This document shows, in pieces, positions 26,925 through 34,772 of a stretch of 64,000 bases of DNA (positions are counted from its first letter, which is position 1; every line of letters begins with the position of its first letter). The notes under the pieces were generated by a model. That model was not told the DNA's origin, did no database searches, and saw only the letters and a program-made list of their open reading frames with translations. The position numbers and the translations under genes are program-made. This DNA comes from an uncultured Alphaproteobacteria bacterium (GTDB lineage: Bacteria > Pseudomonadota > Alphaproteobacteria > RF32 > CAG-239), in the NCBI GenBank assembly GCA_934229625.1, contig CAKQDU010000001.1:62001-126000 (forward strand), given 5' to 3'.

Positions 26925-27770
26925 ATGGAACAAAAAGTGATTAAAGTCGGTAAAGTTGAGCTTGGTAATAAATTGCCGCTTGCGATTATTGCCGGTCCAT
27001 GTCAAATAGAAAGCCGTGAACACGCTATTTTTATTGCTGGTAAAATGGTGGAGATTACCCAGAAATTAGGTGTTCCATATATTTTCAAGGCTTCGTTTGA
27101 TAAAGCTAACCGAACTTCAATAAACGGCGCCCGCGGTGTCGGGTTGGATGAGGGAATGCGTACATTTGAAGAAATCCGCAAGCTTTATCCTGATTTACCG
27201 ATTTTAACGGATATACACGAGCGCGAGCAATGTCCTATTGTGGCAAAATATGTTGATATGCTGCAAATTCCGGCGTTTTTGTGCCGTCAGACCGATTTGG
27301 TGGTGGCTGCAGCTAAAACCGGTAAAGTGGTAAATATCAAAAAAGGACAGTTTTTGGCACCGTGGGATGTGAAAAATATTGTGAAAAAAGTTGAAGATTC
27401 CGGTAATTTTAATATTTGCGTAACAGAAAGAGGAACAAGTTTCGGATATAACACTTTAGTAACCGATATGCGAGCTTTTCCGCAAATTGCCAAAGATTGC
27501 GGCTATCCGCTGATTTTTGACGCAACTCACTCGGTTCAGCAGCCGGGAGGACTCGGCGGCTGCACCGGCGGTCAGCGAGAGTTTGCTCCGGTTTTGGCGC
27601 GTGCGGCTGTGGCGGTTGGCGTGGCGGCAGTATTTATCGAAACGCATGAAAATCCGGAAAAAGCTTTGTCTGACGGACCAAACTCGATTTATCTTTCGGA
27701 TATGGAAAGAGTTATTGGCGAGCTGATGGCGTTTGATAAGGTTAATAAATCTATCATTCACGAGTATTAA
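26925..27770 (+). CDS. kdsA: 3-deoxy-8-phosphooctulonate synthase KdsA
   Basis: KdsA condenses arabinose 5-phosphate and phosphoenolpyruvate to make Kdo-8-phosphate for the LPS core. The 281 residues contain IAGPCQIES, FKASFDKANRTS, TDIHEREQ, LCRQTDL, NIKKGQFLAPWD, FDATHSVQQPGG and the FIETHENPEKALSDGPNSI end. AAGGAG lies before the ATG. The position right after pagP suggests an envelope-lipid grouping. Confidence 0.98.
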   Translation: MEQKVIKVGKVELGNKLPLAIIAGPCQIESREHAIFIAGKMVEITQKLGVPYIFKASFDKANRTSINGARGVGLDEGMRTFEEIRKLYPDLPILTDIHEREQCPIVAKYVDMLQIPAFLCRQTDLVVAAAKTGKVVNIKKGQFLAPWDVKNIVKKVEDSGNFNICVTERGTSFGYNTLVTDMRAFPQIAKDCGYPLIFDATHSVQQPGGLGGCTGGQREFAPVLARAAVAVGVAAVFIETHENPEKALSDGPNSIYLSDMERVIGELMAFDKVNKSIIHEY

Positions 27771-27776
27771 GCCAAA

Positions 27777-28511
27777 ATGCAGTTCAGCGGCGAGGGATAT
27801 ATAATAAAGCTGAAAAATCACGGCGAAAAGTCGATGATTGCAACTTTAGTATGCCCTGAACACGGGAAAATCGTTGGTTTTATAAACGGAGCGCACAGTA
27901 AACGCAATTTAGGAGTTTTTCAGCTCGGCAACTATATTTCTTTTAATGCCTACGCTCGGGTAGAAGAAAATATGCTGAGCCTGAAAGGTATTGAGCTGAT
28001 GGAATCTCATACAGCTGATTTTATGCTTGATACAGATAAGATAGAAGCTTTGTCGTCGCTTTGTCGGCTATTAGATGTATGTGTTGCCGAAAATGATAAT
28101 TTAGGACGTTTTTACAAAATAATAGAAGATTTTTTTAAACATATACATAAAGATAATTGGCTGGTATATTATTCATTTTTTGAATATTATCTGCTGGATT
28201 TTTTGGGTGTCGGGCTAGATGTGAGCGAATGCGCTGTAACAGGCAAGACTAATGATTTGTCGTACATCTCGCCCAAAACCGGACGAGCGGTGTGCGCTGC
28301 TGTTGGTGAGCCGTATAAAGACAAACTCTATGCCTATCCGCACTATATTGTGGATAAAAACTATTGTCCTCAGCGCGCGGAAGTGGCCGATTTACTGAAA
28401 ATGACCGGAGTTTTTTTAACAAAAAATTTTTTGTCTGGACATAACTTGCAATTACCGGAAAAACGTGCTAATTTGCTGAACGTTGTTAAAAAATATCAAA
28501 TGAAAATGTAG
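27777..28511 (+). CDS. recO: DNA repair protein RecO
   Basis: RecO anneals single strands and, with RecR, loads RecA. The 244-residue protein has an N-terminal OB fold (GEGYIIKLKNHGEKSMIATL, EHGKIVGFINGA) and a helical C-terminal domain. A zinc-binding motif is not obvious in this copy: the Cys pattern in the C-terminal domain is incomplete (one Cys in SECAVTG and one in NYCPQ). It starts 6 nt after kdsA and ends 7 nt before parC. Confidence 0.9.
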   Translation: MQFSGEGYIIKLKNHGEKSMIATLVCPEHGKIVGFINGAHSKRNLGVFQLGNYISFNAYARVEENMLSLKGIELMESHTADFMLDTDKIEALSSLCRLLDVCVAENDNLGRFYKIIEDFFKHIHKDNWLVYYSFFEYYLLDFLGVGLDVSECAVTGKTNDLSYISPKTGRAVCAAVGEPYKDKLYAYPHYIVDKNYCPQRAEVADLLKMTGVFLTKNFLSGHNLQLPEKRANLLNVVKKYQMKM

Positions 28512-28518
28512 GTGAAAA

Positions 28519-30738
28519 ATGGTTGAAGAAAATGCCAAAATAAAAGATGTGCAACTCGGCGAAGAATTGAGCAAACGTTATCTTTCGTATGCTATGTCAA
28601 CCATTGTTTCACGTTCTCTGCCGGATGTGCGCGACGGTTTGAAACCTGTTCACCGCCGTTTGATGTATGCCATGCGTCAGCTGCATTTGGACCCAAAAAA
28701 CGGTTTTAAAAAATGCGCACGCGTGGTCGGCGATGTTATCGGTAAATATCACCCGCACGGCGATACGGCGGTTTATGGCGCTATGGTGCGTTTGGCGCAA
28801 GATTTTTCGGTGCGCTATCCTTTGGTTGACGGGCAGGGTAACTTTGGTAATATTGACGGCGACGGCGCCGCTGCCATGCGTTATACAGAGGCTCGTTTAA
28901 CCGAATTTGCTATTGATTTGATGGACGGCTTAAACGATGATGCCGTTGATTTTATGGATACGTATGACGGCGAAGACAGCGAGCCGGTTGTGATGCCGGC
29001 AATGGTGCCAAACTTGCTGTGCAACGGTTCTATGGGTATTGCCGTGGGGATGGCGACCAATATTCCGCCGCATAATCTGAGCGAAATCAGCGACGCTTTA
29101 TTGTATTTGATTGAAAATCCTGATTGCGATGACGAACCGCTGGTACGCCGCCTAAAAGGTCCGGACTTTCCGACCGGAGGAGTGATTGTTGATTCTTTTG
29201 ACACTATTTTGAATAACTATAAACAAGGCAAGGGAAGTTTTCGTATCCGCGCCAAGTGGACAACCGAAGATTTGGGACACGGACAGTATCAAATTGTGGT
29301 AACAGAGATTCCGTATCAGGTGATAAAATCTAAACTGATAGAAAAAATCGCCGAATTACTTCTGAATAAAAAACTTCCGTTTTTAAGCGATGTACGCGAT
29401 GAATCGGCGCAAGACGTGCGTATTGTGCTGGAGCCTAAAAACCGCACGGTGGACGCCGCCATGCTGATGGAGCAATTATTCCGCCAAACCGATTTAGAAG
29501 CCAAGTTTAATATGAATATGAACGTGTTGGATTTGGATTGCGTGCCGAGAGTGATGAGTATAAAAGAAGTGCTGCATGACTATCTGGTGCATCGCAACGC
29601 TGTTTTGCTGCGTAAAATTAAGTTCCGCTTGAGTAAAATCAATGCGCGTTTGGAAATTTTGGAAGGCTATTTAATTGCTTATTTGAATTTGGACGAGATT
29701 ATCCGCATAATCCGCGAAGAAGACGAGCCGAAAAAAGTTATGATGGCGGAGTTTAAACTGACTGATAATCAGGCTGAAGCCATTTTGAATATGAAACTGC
29801 GTAACTTGCGCAAGCTTGATGAAGAACAGATTAACGCCGAACATTCCGATTTACTGGAAGAAAAAGCCAATCTGGAAATATTGCATAATGATGAGGCGCA
29901 GCGCTGGAAGGCTATTGCCGAAGAAATTAAAAAAACTAAAGAAAAATACAGTAAAAAAACGGCATTGGGACGTCGCCGCACCGAATTTGCCGAAGCTCCG
30001 GCGGATATAGATGTTCCGGTGGAAGCGTTGATAGAAAAAGAACCGATTACGGTTATTTTGTCGCAAAAAGGCTGGATACGCTGCATAAAAGGTCATGCCG
30101 ATTTGAACGATGAGTTTAAGTTTAAAGACGATGACGCGTTGCTCTATGCTTTGCATGCGCAGACTACGGATAAAATTGTGTTGCTGGATAACAAAGGCAA
30201 GTTCTTTAACATTGCCGCTAAAGATATTCCAAGCGGCCGCGGTTTTGGTCAGCCGGTGCGCCTGATGATAGATTTGGCAAACAATGACGATGTTGTGGCA
30301 ATGTTTGTATATGAGGCTGGAACAAGCTATTTGATTGCTTCGGACAAAGGCTATGGCTTTATTGTTGATGAAAATCATTTACTGGCGCAAACTCGTAACG
30401 GGCGTAAAATTATGAATGTCGCCGATGATGAAAATATGAAATTTTGCTTGCCGATGACCGGAGATTATGTGGCTGTTGTTGGTGAAAATCGTCGTTTACT
30501 GGTGTTTAAAGCCGAGGAAATCCCAACTATGGCGCGCGGTCACGGTGTGTTGCTGCAAAAGTATAAGGACGGCAATATATCGGATATTCAAATTTTCAAA
30601 GGCGAGGACGGTTTCAGCTATAACCGCGCCGGAGGAGTCAGTACCGAAAAAGAGCTTATCGGCTGGCTGGGACACCGGGCGCAAATCGGTAAAGTCGTAC
30701 CGTTCGGTTTCCCAAAGAACAACAAGTTTTTGAAATGA
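28519..30738 (+). CDS. parC: DNA topoisomerase IV subunit A, ParC
   Basis: ParC cuts and rejoins DNA to decatenate daughter chromosomes. The 739 residues show the winged-helix domain with active-site Tyr122 in AAMRYTEARL, the RDGLKPVHRR start, the tower domain and a C-terminal beta-pinwheel with partly degenerate blades. GTGAAAA precedes the ATG. The last 558 nt have a second, partly identical copy at 32088-32645. The first part of the two copies matches base for base over long stretches, while the final 100 nt differ mainly at synonymous sites. Confidence 0.97.
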   Translation: MVEENAKIKDVQLGEELSKRYLSYAMSTIVSRSLPDVRDGLKPVHRRLMYAMRQLHLDPKNGFKKCARVVGDVIGKYHPHGDTAVYGAMVRLAQDFSVRYPLVDGQGNFGNIDGDGAAAMRYTEARLTEFAIDLMDGLNDDAVDFMDTYDGEDSEPVVMPAMVPNLLCNGSMGIAVGMATNIPPHNLSEISDALLYLIENPDCDDEPLVRRLKGPDFPTGGVIVDSFDTILNNYKQGKGSFRIRAKWTTEDLGHGQYQIVVTEIPYQVIKSKLIEKIAELLLNKKLPFLSDVRDESAQDVRIVLEPKNRTVDAAMLMEQLFRQTDLEAKFNMNMNVLDLDCVPRVMSIKEVLHDYLVHRNAVLLRKIKFRLSKINARLEILEGYLIAYLNLDEIIRIIREEDEPKKVMMAEFKLTDNQAEAILNMKLRNLRKLDEEQINAEHSDLLEEKANLEILHNDEAQRWKAIAEEIKKTKEKYSKKTALGRRRTEFAEAPADIDVPVEALIEKEPITVILSQKGWIRCIKGHADLNDEFKFKDDDALLYALHAQTTDKIVLLDNKGKFFNIAAKDIPSGRGFGQPVRLMIDLANNDDVVAMFVYEAGTSYLIASDKGYGFIVDENHLLAQTRNGRKIMNVADDENMKFCLPMTGDYVAVVGENRRLLVFKAEEIPTMARGHGVLLQKYKDGNISDIQIFKGEDGFSYNRAGGVSTEKELIGWLGHRAQIGKVVPFGFPKNNKFLK

Positions 30739-30796
30739 AACAATAAATTTTATTCAGCCTGAATGTTTTTTAATGTAGATTAAATCTTGTTGTAAA

Positions 30797-30832
30797 TTCC
30801 CCTTGTTGCTCTATAAAAAGCAATAAGGGGAA
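30797..30832. terminator. Hairpin between convergent parC and pilin copy 2
   Basis: CCCCTT-GTTGCT pairs with AGCAAT-AAGGGG around a short loop between two convergent genes. T tracts flank both sides weakly, so a bidirectional terminator is plausible. Confidence 0.7.
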
Positions 30833-30837
30833 AAACG

Positions 30838-31473
30838 TCAAAATTCTAATGATATATTACAATACGCGTTGGAGCTTTCACAAATTTTACAAGCCTCGTG
30901 AATTTCTTCCAATGAGGCTTGGGCAACGCATTTTATTTTCTCGTTGCAATAACTATCGCCATAAAACCATATACTTCTTCCGGTACCCCAAGCTGATGTT
31001 CTAACCGCAAAAACGACAGAGTGTAAAGGTTGTCCGAGATTTTGAAAAATAGAAACACATAGTTTGCTTGAAAAAGCCGGTGAAAAAAAGGTATCTTTTT
31101 TTGAAACTCCTCCGATGTAAAAATTTATTACTAATCTGTTATTGCGAGAAAATATATCAATCAAATTATTTTGACCATCTTTTAAACTTTTCCAACCTTC
31201 ATCATTGATAATCCAAGTTTGCGGTACTAAATTTGCAGCTTGTACATAATCATAAACAGGAACCATAGTATTATCGGAACTGAGATATTTAAGGTCATTA
31301 AGGTGTTCAAGCAATCCATAAATTAAGTAACTGTATTCTTCAATGAGTTTATTGCTTTTATATTTTTCCATGGCTTTGGAGTAACCGGCAATCCCACCGA
31401 CGCTTAGTACAGCGATTATAGCAAGTACGCCGAGCATTTCTATCATGGAACGGCCTATTTGATTATATTTCAT
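30838..31473 (-). CDS. Type IV pilin-like protein, copy 2
   Basis: This 211-residue protein begins MKYNQIGRSMIEMLGVLAII. The prepilin cleavage Gly, Glu5 and hydrophobic helix are the same as in copies 1, 3 and 4. The C-terminal Cys pattern (CNEKIKC, then CKIC, then a last Cys near the end) matches the other copies, and a mid-protein Cys (SKLCVSIFQN) is shared too. AAGGAAG lies before the ATG. It is preceded by a 240-nt leader with a terminator hairpin (separate entry) and lies between parC and its partial copy. Likely exported and assembled on the cell surface or in a secretion pseudopilus. Confidence 0.86.
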   Translation of the reverse strand: MKYNQIGRSMIEMLGVLAIIAVLSVGGIAGYSKAMEKYKSNKLIEEYSYLIYGLLEHLNDLKYLSSDNTMVPVYDYVQAANLVPQTWIINDEGWKSLKDGQNNLIDIFSRNNRLVINFYIGGVSKKDTFFSPAFSSKLCVSIFQNLGQPLHSVVFAVRTSAWGTGRSIWFYGDSYCNEKIKCVAQASLEEIHEACKICESSNAYCNISLEF

Positions 31474-31508
31474 AATAACTTCCTTTCACATTGAAATTAC
31501 AACAAAAA

Positions 31509-31526
31509 AGCCGCCGATAAGGCAGC
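31509..31526 (-). terminator. Intrinsic terminator upstream of pilin copy 2
   Basis: Read on the minus strand, GCTGCC and GGCGGC close over TTATC and are followed by six T. It lies about 30 nt before the pilin start, so it would stop transcription before the gene unless the leader folds otherwise. Confidence 0.8.
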
Positions 31527-31720
31527 TGGAAGTTCGTAACTACTTACTGTAAAATAGTGTAGCATATTAGCTAAAAGATAACATATTTTGCTACCTTCCA
31601 GCCGTTAAAGCTAGAAAATTTAACGTCCTAAAGACGTACAGTAATGAGGCTACGACACCCCAGACAGACTATTGCCTATCCAAAAGTCATTTTAACGAAA
31701 TATTACATAAAAGTAAAGAT
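31510..31720 (-). promoter_or_regulatory. Structured leader RNA, possible riboswitch or attenuator, before pilin copy 2
   Basis: Several complementary arms can form. GCTGGAAG (31595-31602 side on the minus strand) pairs with CTTCCAGC (31525-31532 side). A nested GTAGCA/TGCTAC hairpin lies at 31559-31594. TTACTGTA at 31544-31551 matches TACAGTAA at 31637-31644, which would cross the first stem and make a pseudoknot. The last bases of the main stem overlap the 5' arm of the terminator at 31509-31526, so the two may compete. I found no match to a known riboswitch class by eye. Confidence 0.5.
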
Positions 31721-31819
31721 GTTTTTCTTATTACAGCACATTGTTTTAGTAGTTGACTTATGGCGTAAGGCTGGTATAGAATAAATGCTGTAATTAAACT
31801 AATTTAAGAGGAAAGAAAG

Positions 31820-31876
31820 ATGAAAAATAAGCTAAGCAAAGGTCTCTCTCTCTCTCTGCAAATCCTGAACATCTGA
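31820..31876 (+). pseudogene. Truncated small ORF with a TC microsatellite
   Basis: An ATG with a good Shine-Dalgarno sequence (AAGAGGAAAG) opens an 18-codon frame that runs through (TC)7 and stops. Losing one TC unit would join the start to a different frame that stays open to about 32172 (SANPEHLIKGAFSAVQHVFT and onward). This is the form of a phase-variable switch, but the downstream frame also runs into a palindromic repeat and the parC copy, so it may simply be a broken gene. Confidence 0.45.
31843..31857 (+). repeat. TC dinucleotide tract (seven units)
   Basis: A run of seven TC units plus a final T, placed 8 codons after a start codon. No other dinucleotide run of this length stood out in the window. 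Confidence 0.9.
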
Positions 31877-32009
31877 TTAAAGGCGCTTTTTCTGCCGTTC
31901 AGCACGTTTTTACAGGGTTTGGCAGAAAAATTGATACTTTCGGAAATAACACATTAAAAAATAAAATAACAGGCGGCACGTTTCCGCGCTTTTCCACCTC
32001 CACTTGCAA

Positions 32010-32085
32010 CGTCATTCTTCGCCGGTACTCCCTGCCGGAAGTACCATGGCGGAGAATCCATAATGTCATTGCGTATGCAATGGCA
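32010..32085. repeat. Palindromic intergenic repeat remnant
   Basis: ATTCTTCGCCGGTACT (32014-32029) pairs with AGTACC-AT-GGCGGAGAAT (32040-32057), flanked by CGTCATT on the left and TGTCATTGCG on the right. The GTCATTGCG signature resembles dispersed palindromic repeats of alphaproteobacteria such as the Rickettsia type. It ends just before the parC copy begins at 32088. Confidence 0.6.
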
Positions 32086-32087
32086 AG

Positions 32088-32645
32088 TTGCTGGATAACA
32101 AAGGCAAGTTCTTTAACATTGCCGCTAAAGATATTCCAAGCGGCCGCGGTTTTGGTCAGCCGGTGCGCCTGATGATAGATTTGGCAAACAATGACGATGT
32201 TGTGGCAATGTTTGTATATGAGGCTGGAACAAGCTATTTGATTGCTTCGGACAAAGGCTATGGCTTTATTGTTGATGAAAATCATTTACTGGCGCAAACT
32301 CGTAACGGGCGTAAAATTATGAATGTCGCCGATGATGAAAATATGAAATTTTGCTTGCCGATGACCGGAGATTATGTGGCTGTTGTTGGTGAAAATCGTC
32401 GTTTACTGGTGTTTAAAGCCGAGGAAATCCCAACTATGGCGCGCGGTCACGGTGTGTTGCTGCAAAAGTATAAGGACGGCAATATATCGGATATTCAAAT
32501 TTTCAAAGGCGAGGACGGTTTCAGCTATAACCGCGCCGGCGGAGTCAGTACCGAAAAAGAGCTTATTGGTTGGTTGGGACACCGCGCGCAGATTGGAAAA
32601 GTTGTTCCATTCGGATTTCCTAAAACAAACAAATTTTTCAAATAA
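32088..32645 (+). pseudogene. Partial copy of the parC 3' end
   Basis: This 558-nt segment aligns without gaps to 30181-30738 of parC and keeps the frame to a stop codon. The first 450 or so bases appear identical; the final 100 differ at many third positions (for example GGCTGGCTGGGA versus GGTTGGTTGGGA) while the protein is almost unchanged. The copy lacks the N-terminal and catalytic parts, so it cannot be an active topoisomerase subunit. An in-frame start exists upstream only by chance. It is likely a duplication or an old parC end left behind by an insertion. Confidence 0.9.
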
Positions 32646-32650
32646 AATAA

Positions 32651-32683
32651 AAAAGTCTGCATTCTGTGCGCAGATTTTTTTTA
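32651..32683 (+). terminator. Hairpin terminator after the parC copy
   Basis: TCTGC pairs with GCAGA in AAAAAGTCTGC...GCGCAGATTTTTTTT. Its presence after the copy and its absence after the full parC gene suggest this is the original parC terminator. Confidence 0.75.
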
Positions 32684-32702
32684 AATTATAATAAATCTGT
32701 GC

Positions 32703-32771
32703 TTGACAAAAATTAACAATATAGCTACTCTGACACATACAGAATGTATTATTAACTTTATATTTTTATTT
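32703..32771 (+). promoter_or_regulatory. Orphan-gene promoter I (no mini-ORF)
   Basis: TTGACA at 32703 with an AT-rich leader (TATATTTTTATTT) before the ATG at 32772. It matches the other modules in -35 sequence and lack of a Shine-Dalgarno sequence but has no mini-ORF. Confidence 0.55.
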
Positions 32772-33230
32772 ATGGGACAGTTATCTAAATTTGCGACGCC
32801 TATGCCTTTGGTATATGCTCATGGCAACAATCTTTTGATTGTTTCGGAATTGGATTTGTCAAATAAGGACAGTCTGATTGGTATTAAACTGGACAGATTT
32901 ACCTTGTCTTTAACGCAGGACAGGGTTTCTTGGTATAACGCCTATTGGATGATTGAGCAGAATTGCTTGCTGCACAAAACTCCGCGTTTGCCTGATGAAA
33001 CAGACTGCTACGATATGATGCGCAATGTCGATAGAATCAATGCTACATTGCAAATTATCAAAGAACAGGGGATAAAGGCCGATTTGCTTGATGTAAATGG
33101 TATTTATTGGCTTCGTAATGAGTTTTCTCATATTAAATCATTTGCCTATATGATGAGAGAGAGACTTAAAACTTTGCGCGACAAGTTTGATGAAGATTCT
33201 TGTCTGGCAAGAGTGATTTGGTACAACTGA
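32772..33230 (+). CDS. Orphan protein with one Lcl-like module (family 6)
   Basis: A 152-residue soluble protein that corresponds to one module of the 17220 product. It has an MPLVYAHGNNLLIVS strand pair, the LDLSNKDSLIGI turn, a RLPDETDC Pro/Asp turn, a helix (VDRINATLQIIKEQGIKADL) and a final NGIYWLRNEF. The INxxLxxxxxxGIKA and YW features are those of degenerate DUF1566/Lcl domains. The ATG at 32772 is chosen; a longer reading from 32703 would translate the promoter. Function unknown. Confidence 0.78.
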   Translation: MGQLSKFATPMPLVYAHGNNLLIVSELDLSNKDSLIGIKLDRFTLSLTQDRVSWYNAYWMIEQNCLLHKTPRLPDETDCYDMMRNVDRINATLQIIKEQGIKADLLDVNGIYWLRNEFSHIKSFAYMMRERLKTLRDKFDEDSCLARVIWYN

Positions 33231-33236
33231 TTTTTC

Positions 33237-33276
33237 AAAAACTTTCGGTATATTCAAATACCGGAAGTTTTTTTGT
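33237..33276. terminator. Bidirectional terminator between the 32772 gene and the Y-family polymerase gene
   Basis: AAAAACTTTCGGTAT pairs with ATACCGGAAGTTTTT around ATTCAA, with T runs on both strands, between convergent genes. Confidence 0.92.
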
Positions 33277-33301
33277 AGACAATCATAAAATGTTATTTTT
33301 A

Positions 33302-34453
33302 TCAAAATAACCCGTTTTTAACTATGTCTTTGCCAAATTTTTGTTCCAATTCATCTAAAACCTTGCTTATTTTATCATCGTGATATTCCGGTTCGGCAAA
33401 TAAAAACGGTTGAAAATCGGAACGGCTGAGCAGATGTTCCAGCATTACGCCGCTGCTGCGATATAAAACATTCGGAAGATATATTTTAGGCAACAGGCTT
33501 TGCGCCGCATTAAACAATTCTTGCTCTCCGTTGCAGGGTTGCGGTAATTTGGCATAAGTGCTGTAGACCTGAAAATCTTTGGTTCTTAACATAATTCCTA
33601 CGACATTGCAAAAACAATCTTCTTCACGCATTTTACGTCCGGCGCAATGAACATGATGTTTTATAGAAGCGCGCAAGACAGCCATATCAGAAGTGAATTT
33701 ACTTAAAAAAGAAGTGCTTTGAATAGATTTCGGCAGACTTTTTAGAGTTTTAATTTTGTTTACGGCGTATCCTTGTAATTCATATTTAAGATTCAGGCCA
33801 TTTATACCCAAATTTTTACGTATCCAGCTATCATTTTGTTTTATAAATTCCAAACAGTTGAAAATTCCGTATATTTTCATTTTAGCTGTATTTTTCTGTC
33901 CAAAACCGCACACATCTTCAAGCGAAGTTTTTTCTAAAACAGATAATAGAGACGCCTGATTGATTAAGTAAACACCGCCGTTGTTTTTAGCTTTATCACT
34001 AGCCAGCTTAGCCAATAGTTTTGAACTGCTAACCCCGACAGAAACCGGAATTTTGCATTTATTCCAAACAGTTTGCCGTATATCTGTTGCCAGTTCGGTA
34101 AAATCTTTTTTATACAGTTTATCCAAGCCTTGCAGATTTAAATAAGCTTCATCTATAGAACAAACCTCTACATCGGGTGTAAATTCTCTTAAACAATTCA
34201 TAACTTTCGCGGAGTATTCTTCATAACGTGAATGCCGTCCTTTCAGATAAATTGCGGATGGAAATTTTTTTTTAGCCATAAAATATGGTTCGCCCATTTT
34301 TATTCCCAAAGTTTTAGCTTCTCTTGAACGAGAAACTACACAGCCGTTTCCGCCTGATATAACGCATAATGCTTTACCTTGTAAATCGGGATTATCAGCC
34401 TGTTCGCAAGAAACAAAAAAACTATCGCAGTCCACTAATGCAATTTTTGACAT
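33302..34453 (-). CDS. Y-family DNA polymerase, UmuC-like
   Basis: A 383-residue translesion polymerase. Catalytic Asp8 (ALVDCDSFFVSCEQ) and Asp101-Glu102 (CSIDEAYL) are in place, followed by the helix-hairpin-helix/little-finger region (VGVSSSKLLAKLASDKAK, then the ARG-family C-terminus). YEEYSAKV and the CxVISGGNGCVVSRS segment favour the UmuC/ImpB branch over DinB. No umuD partner gene is adjacent. The promoter has a clear alphaproteobacterial SOS box, so the gene should be induced by DNA damage. umuC or imuB-like naming is left open. Confidence 0.9.
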   Translation of the reverse strand: MSKIALVDCDSFFVSCEQADNPDLQGKALCVISGGNGCVVSRSREAKTLGIKMGEPYFMAKKKFPSAIYLKGRHSRYEEYSAKVMNCLREFTPDVEVCSIDEAYLNLQGLDKLYKKDFTELATDIRQTVWNKCKIPVSVGVSSSKLLAKLASDKAKNNGGVYLINQASLLSVLEKTSLEDVCGFGQKNTAKMKIYGIFNCLEFIKQNDSWIRKNLGINGLNLKYELQGYAVNKIKTLKSLPKSIQSTSFLSKFTSDMAVLRASIKHHVHCAGRKMREEDCFCNVVGIMLRTKDFQVYSTYAKLPQPCNGEQELFNAAQSLLPKIYLPNVLYRSSGVMLEHLLSRSDFQPFLFAEPEYHDDKISKVLDELEQKFGKDIVKNGLF

Positions 34454-34464
34454 GTTACACCTAT

Positions 34465-34508
34465 GTTCTAATTTTGTTCTATAATAAACAGAATATAGCG
34501 GATGTCAA
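34465..34508 (-). promoter_or_regulatory. SOS-regulated promoter with LexA box
   Basis: On the + strand GTTC-taatttt-GTTC (34465-34479) is the direct-repeat LexA box typical of alphaproteobacteria. On the minus strand TTGACA (34503-34508) and TATTAT (34481-34486) make a promoter with a 16-nt spacer. The box follows the -10 directly, so LexA would block transcription of the Y-family polymerase gene. Confidence 0.88.
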
Positions 34509-34580
34509 GTTTTGTTTTATTTTTGTATAAATATTCATTAAATATATCAATAAATCAATAAGCTATTGTGTGTCAAAAAG

Positions 34581-34756
34581 TGTGTAAAAAAAACGACCGT
34601 TTAAAATGGACAGTTTTTAGGCTGTTTTTTATAGTCTAGCAAAGGTTGCCGGAATTTGCAATAACTTTTTATATTTGCGATGTTTTTTGTGGTTTTGTAA
34701 GAATTATCAGCGTCTTATTCTGAGTGTGTAAAAATAACGGTCGTTTTTTTTACACA
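34581..34756 (+). promoter_or_regulatory. Leader with a perfect 21-bp long-range inverted repeat before pilin copy 3
   Basis: The arms 34581-34601 and 34736-34756 are perfect inverted repeats (TGTGTAAAAAAAACGACC... and its complement) about 134 nt apart. A further TGTGTAAAAA at 34725 can pair locally with TTTTTTTTACACA instead. The two pairings exclude each other, like an attenuator. The second arm ends 4 nt before the AGGAGG of the pilin gene. Confidence 0.65.
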
Positions 34757-34772
34757 ATTGAGGAGGAATAAG

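Noticed and set aside
31510..31720. c-di-GMP-I riboswitch before a pilin gene
   Set aside because: The conserved GEMM core (CGCA...AAAGCC with a GNRA tetraloop/receptor) is not visible.
32703..32771. Extended start of the 32772 orphan protein
   Set aside because: It would translate through the TTGACA promoter; the ATG at 32772 matches the family-6 start.
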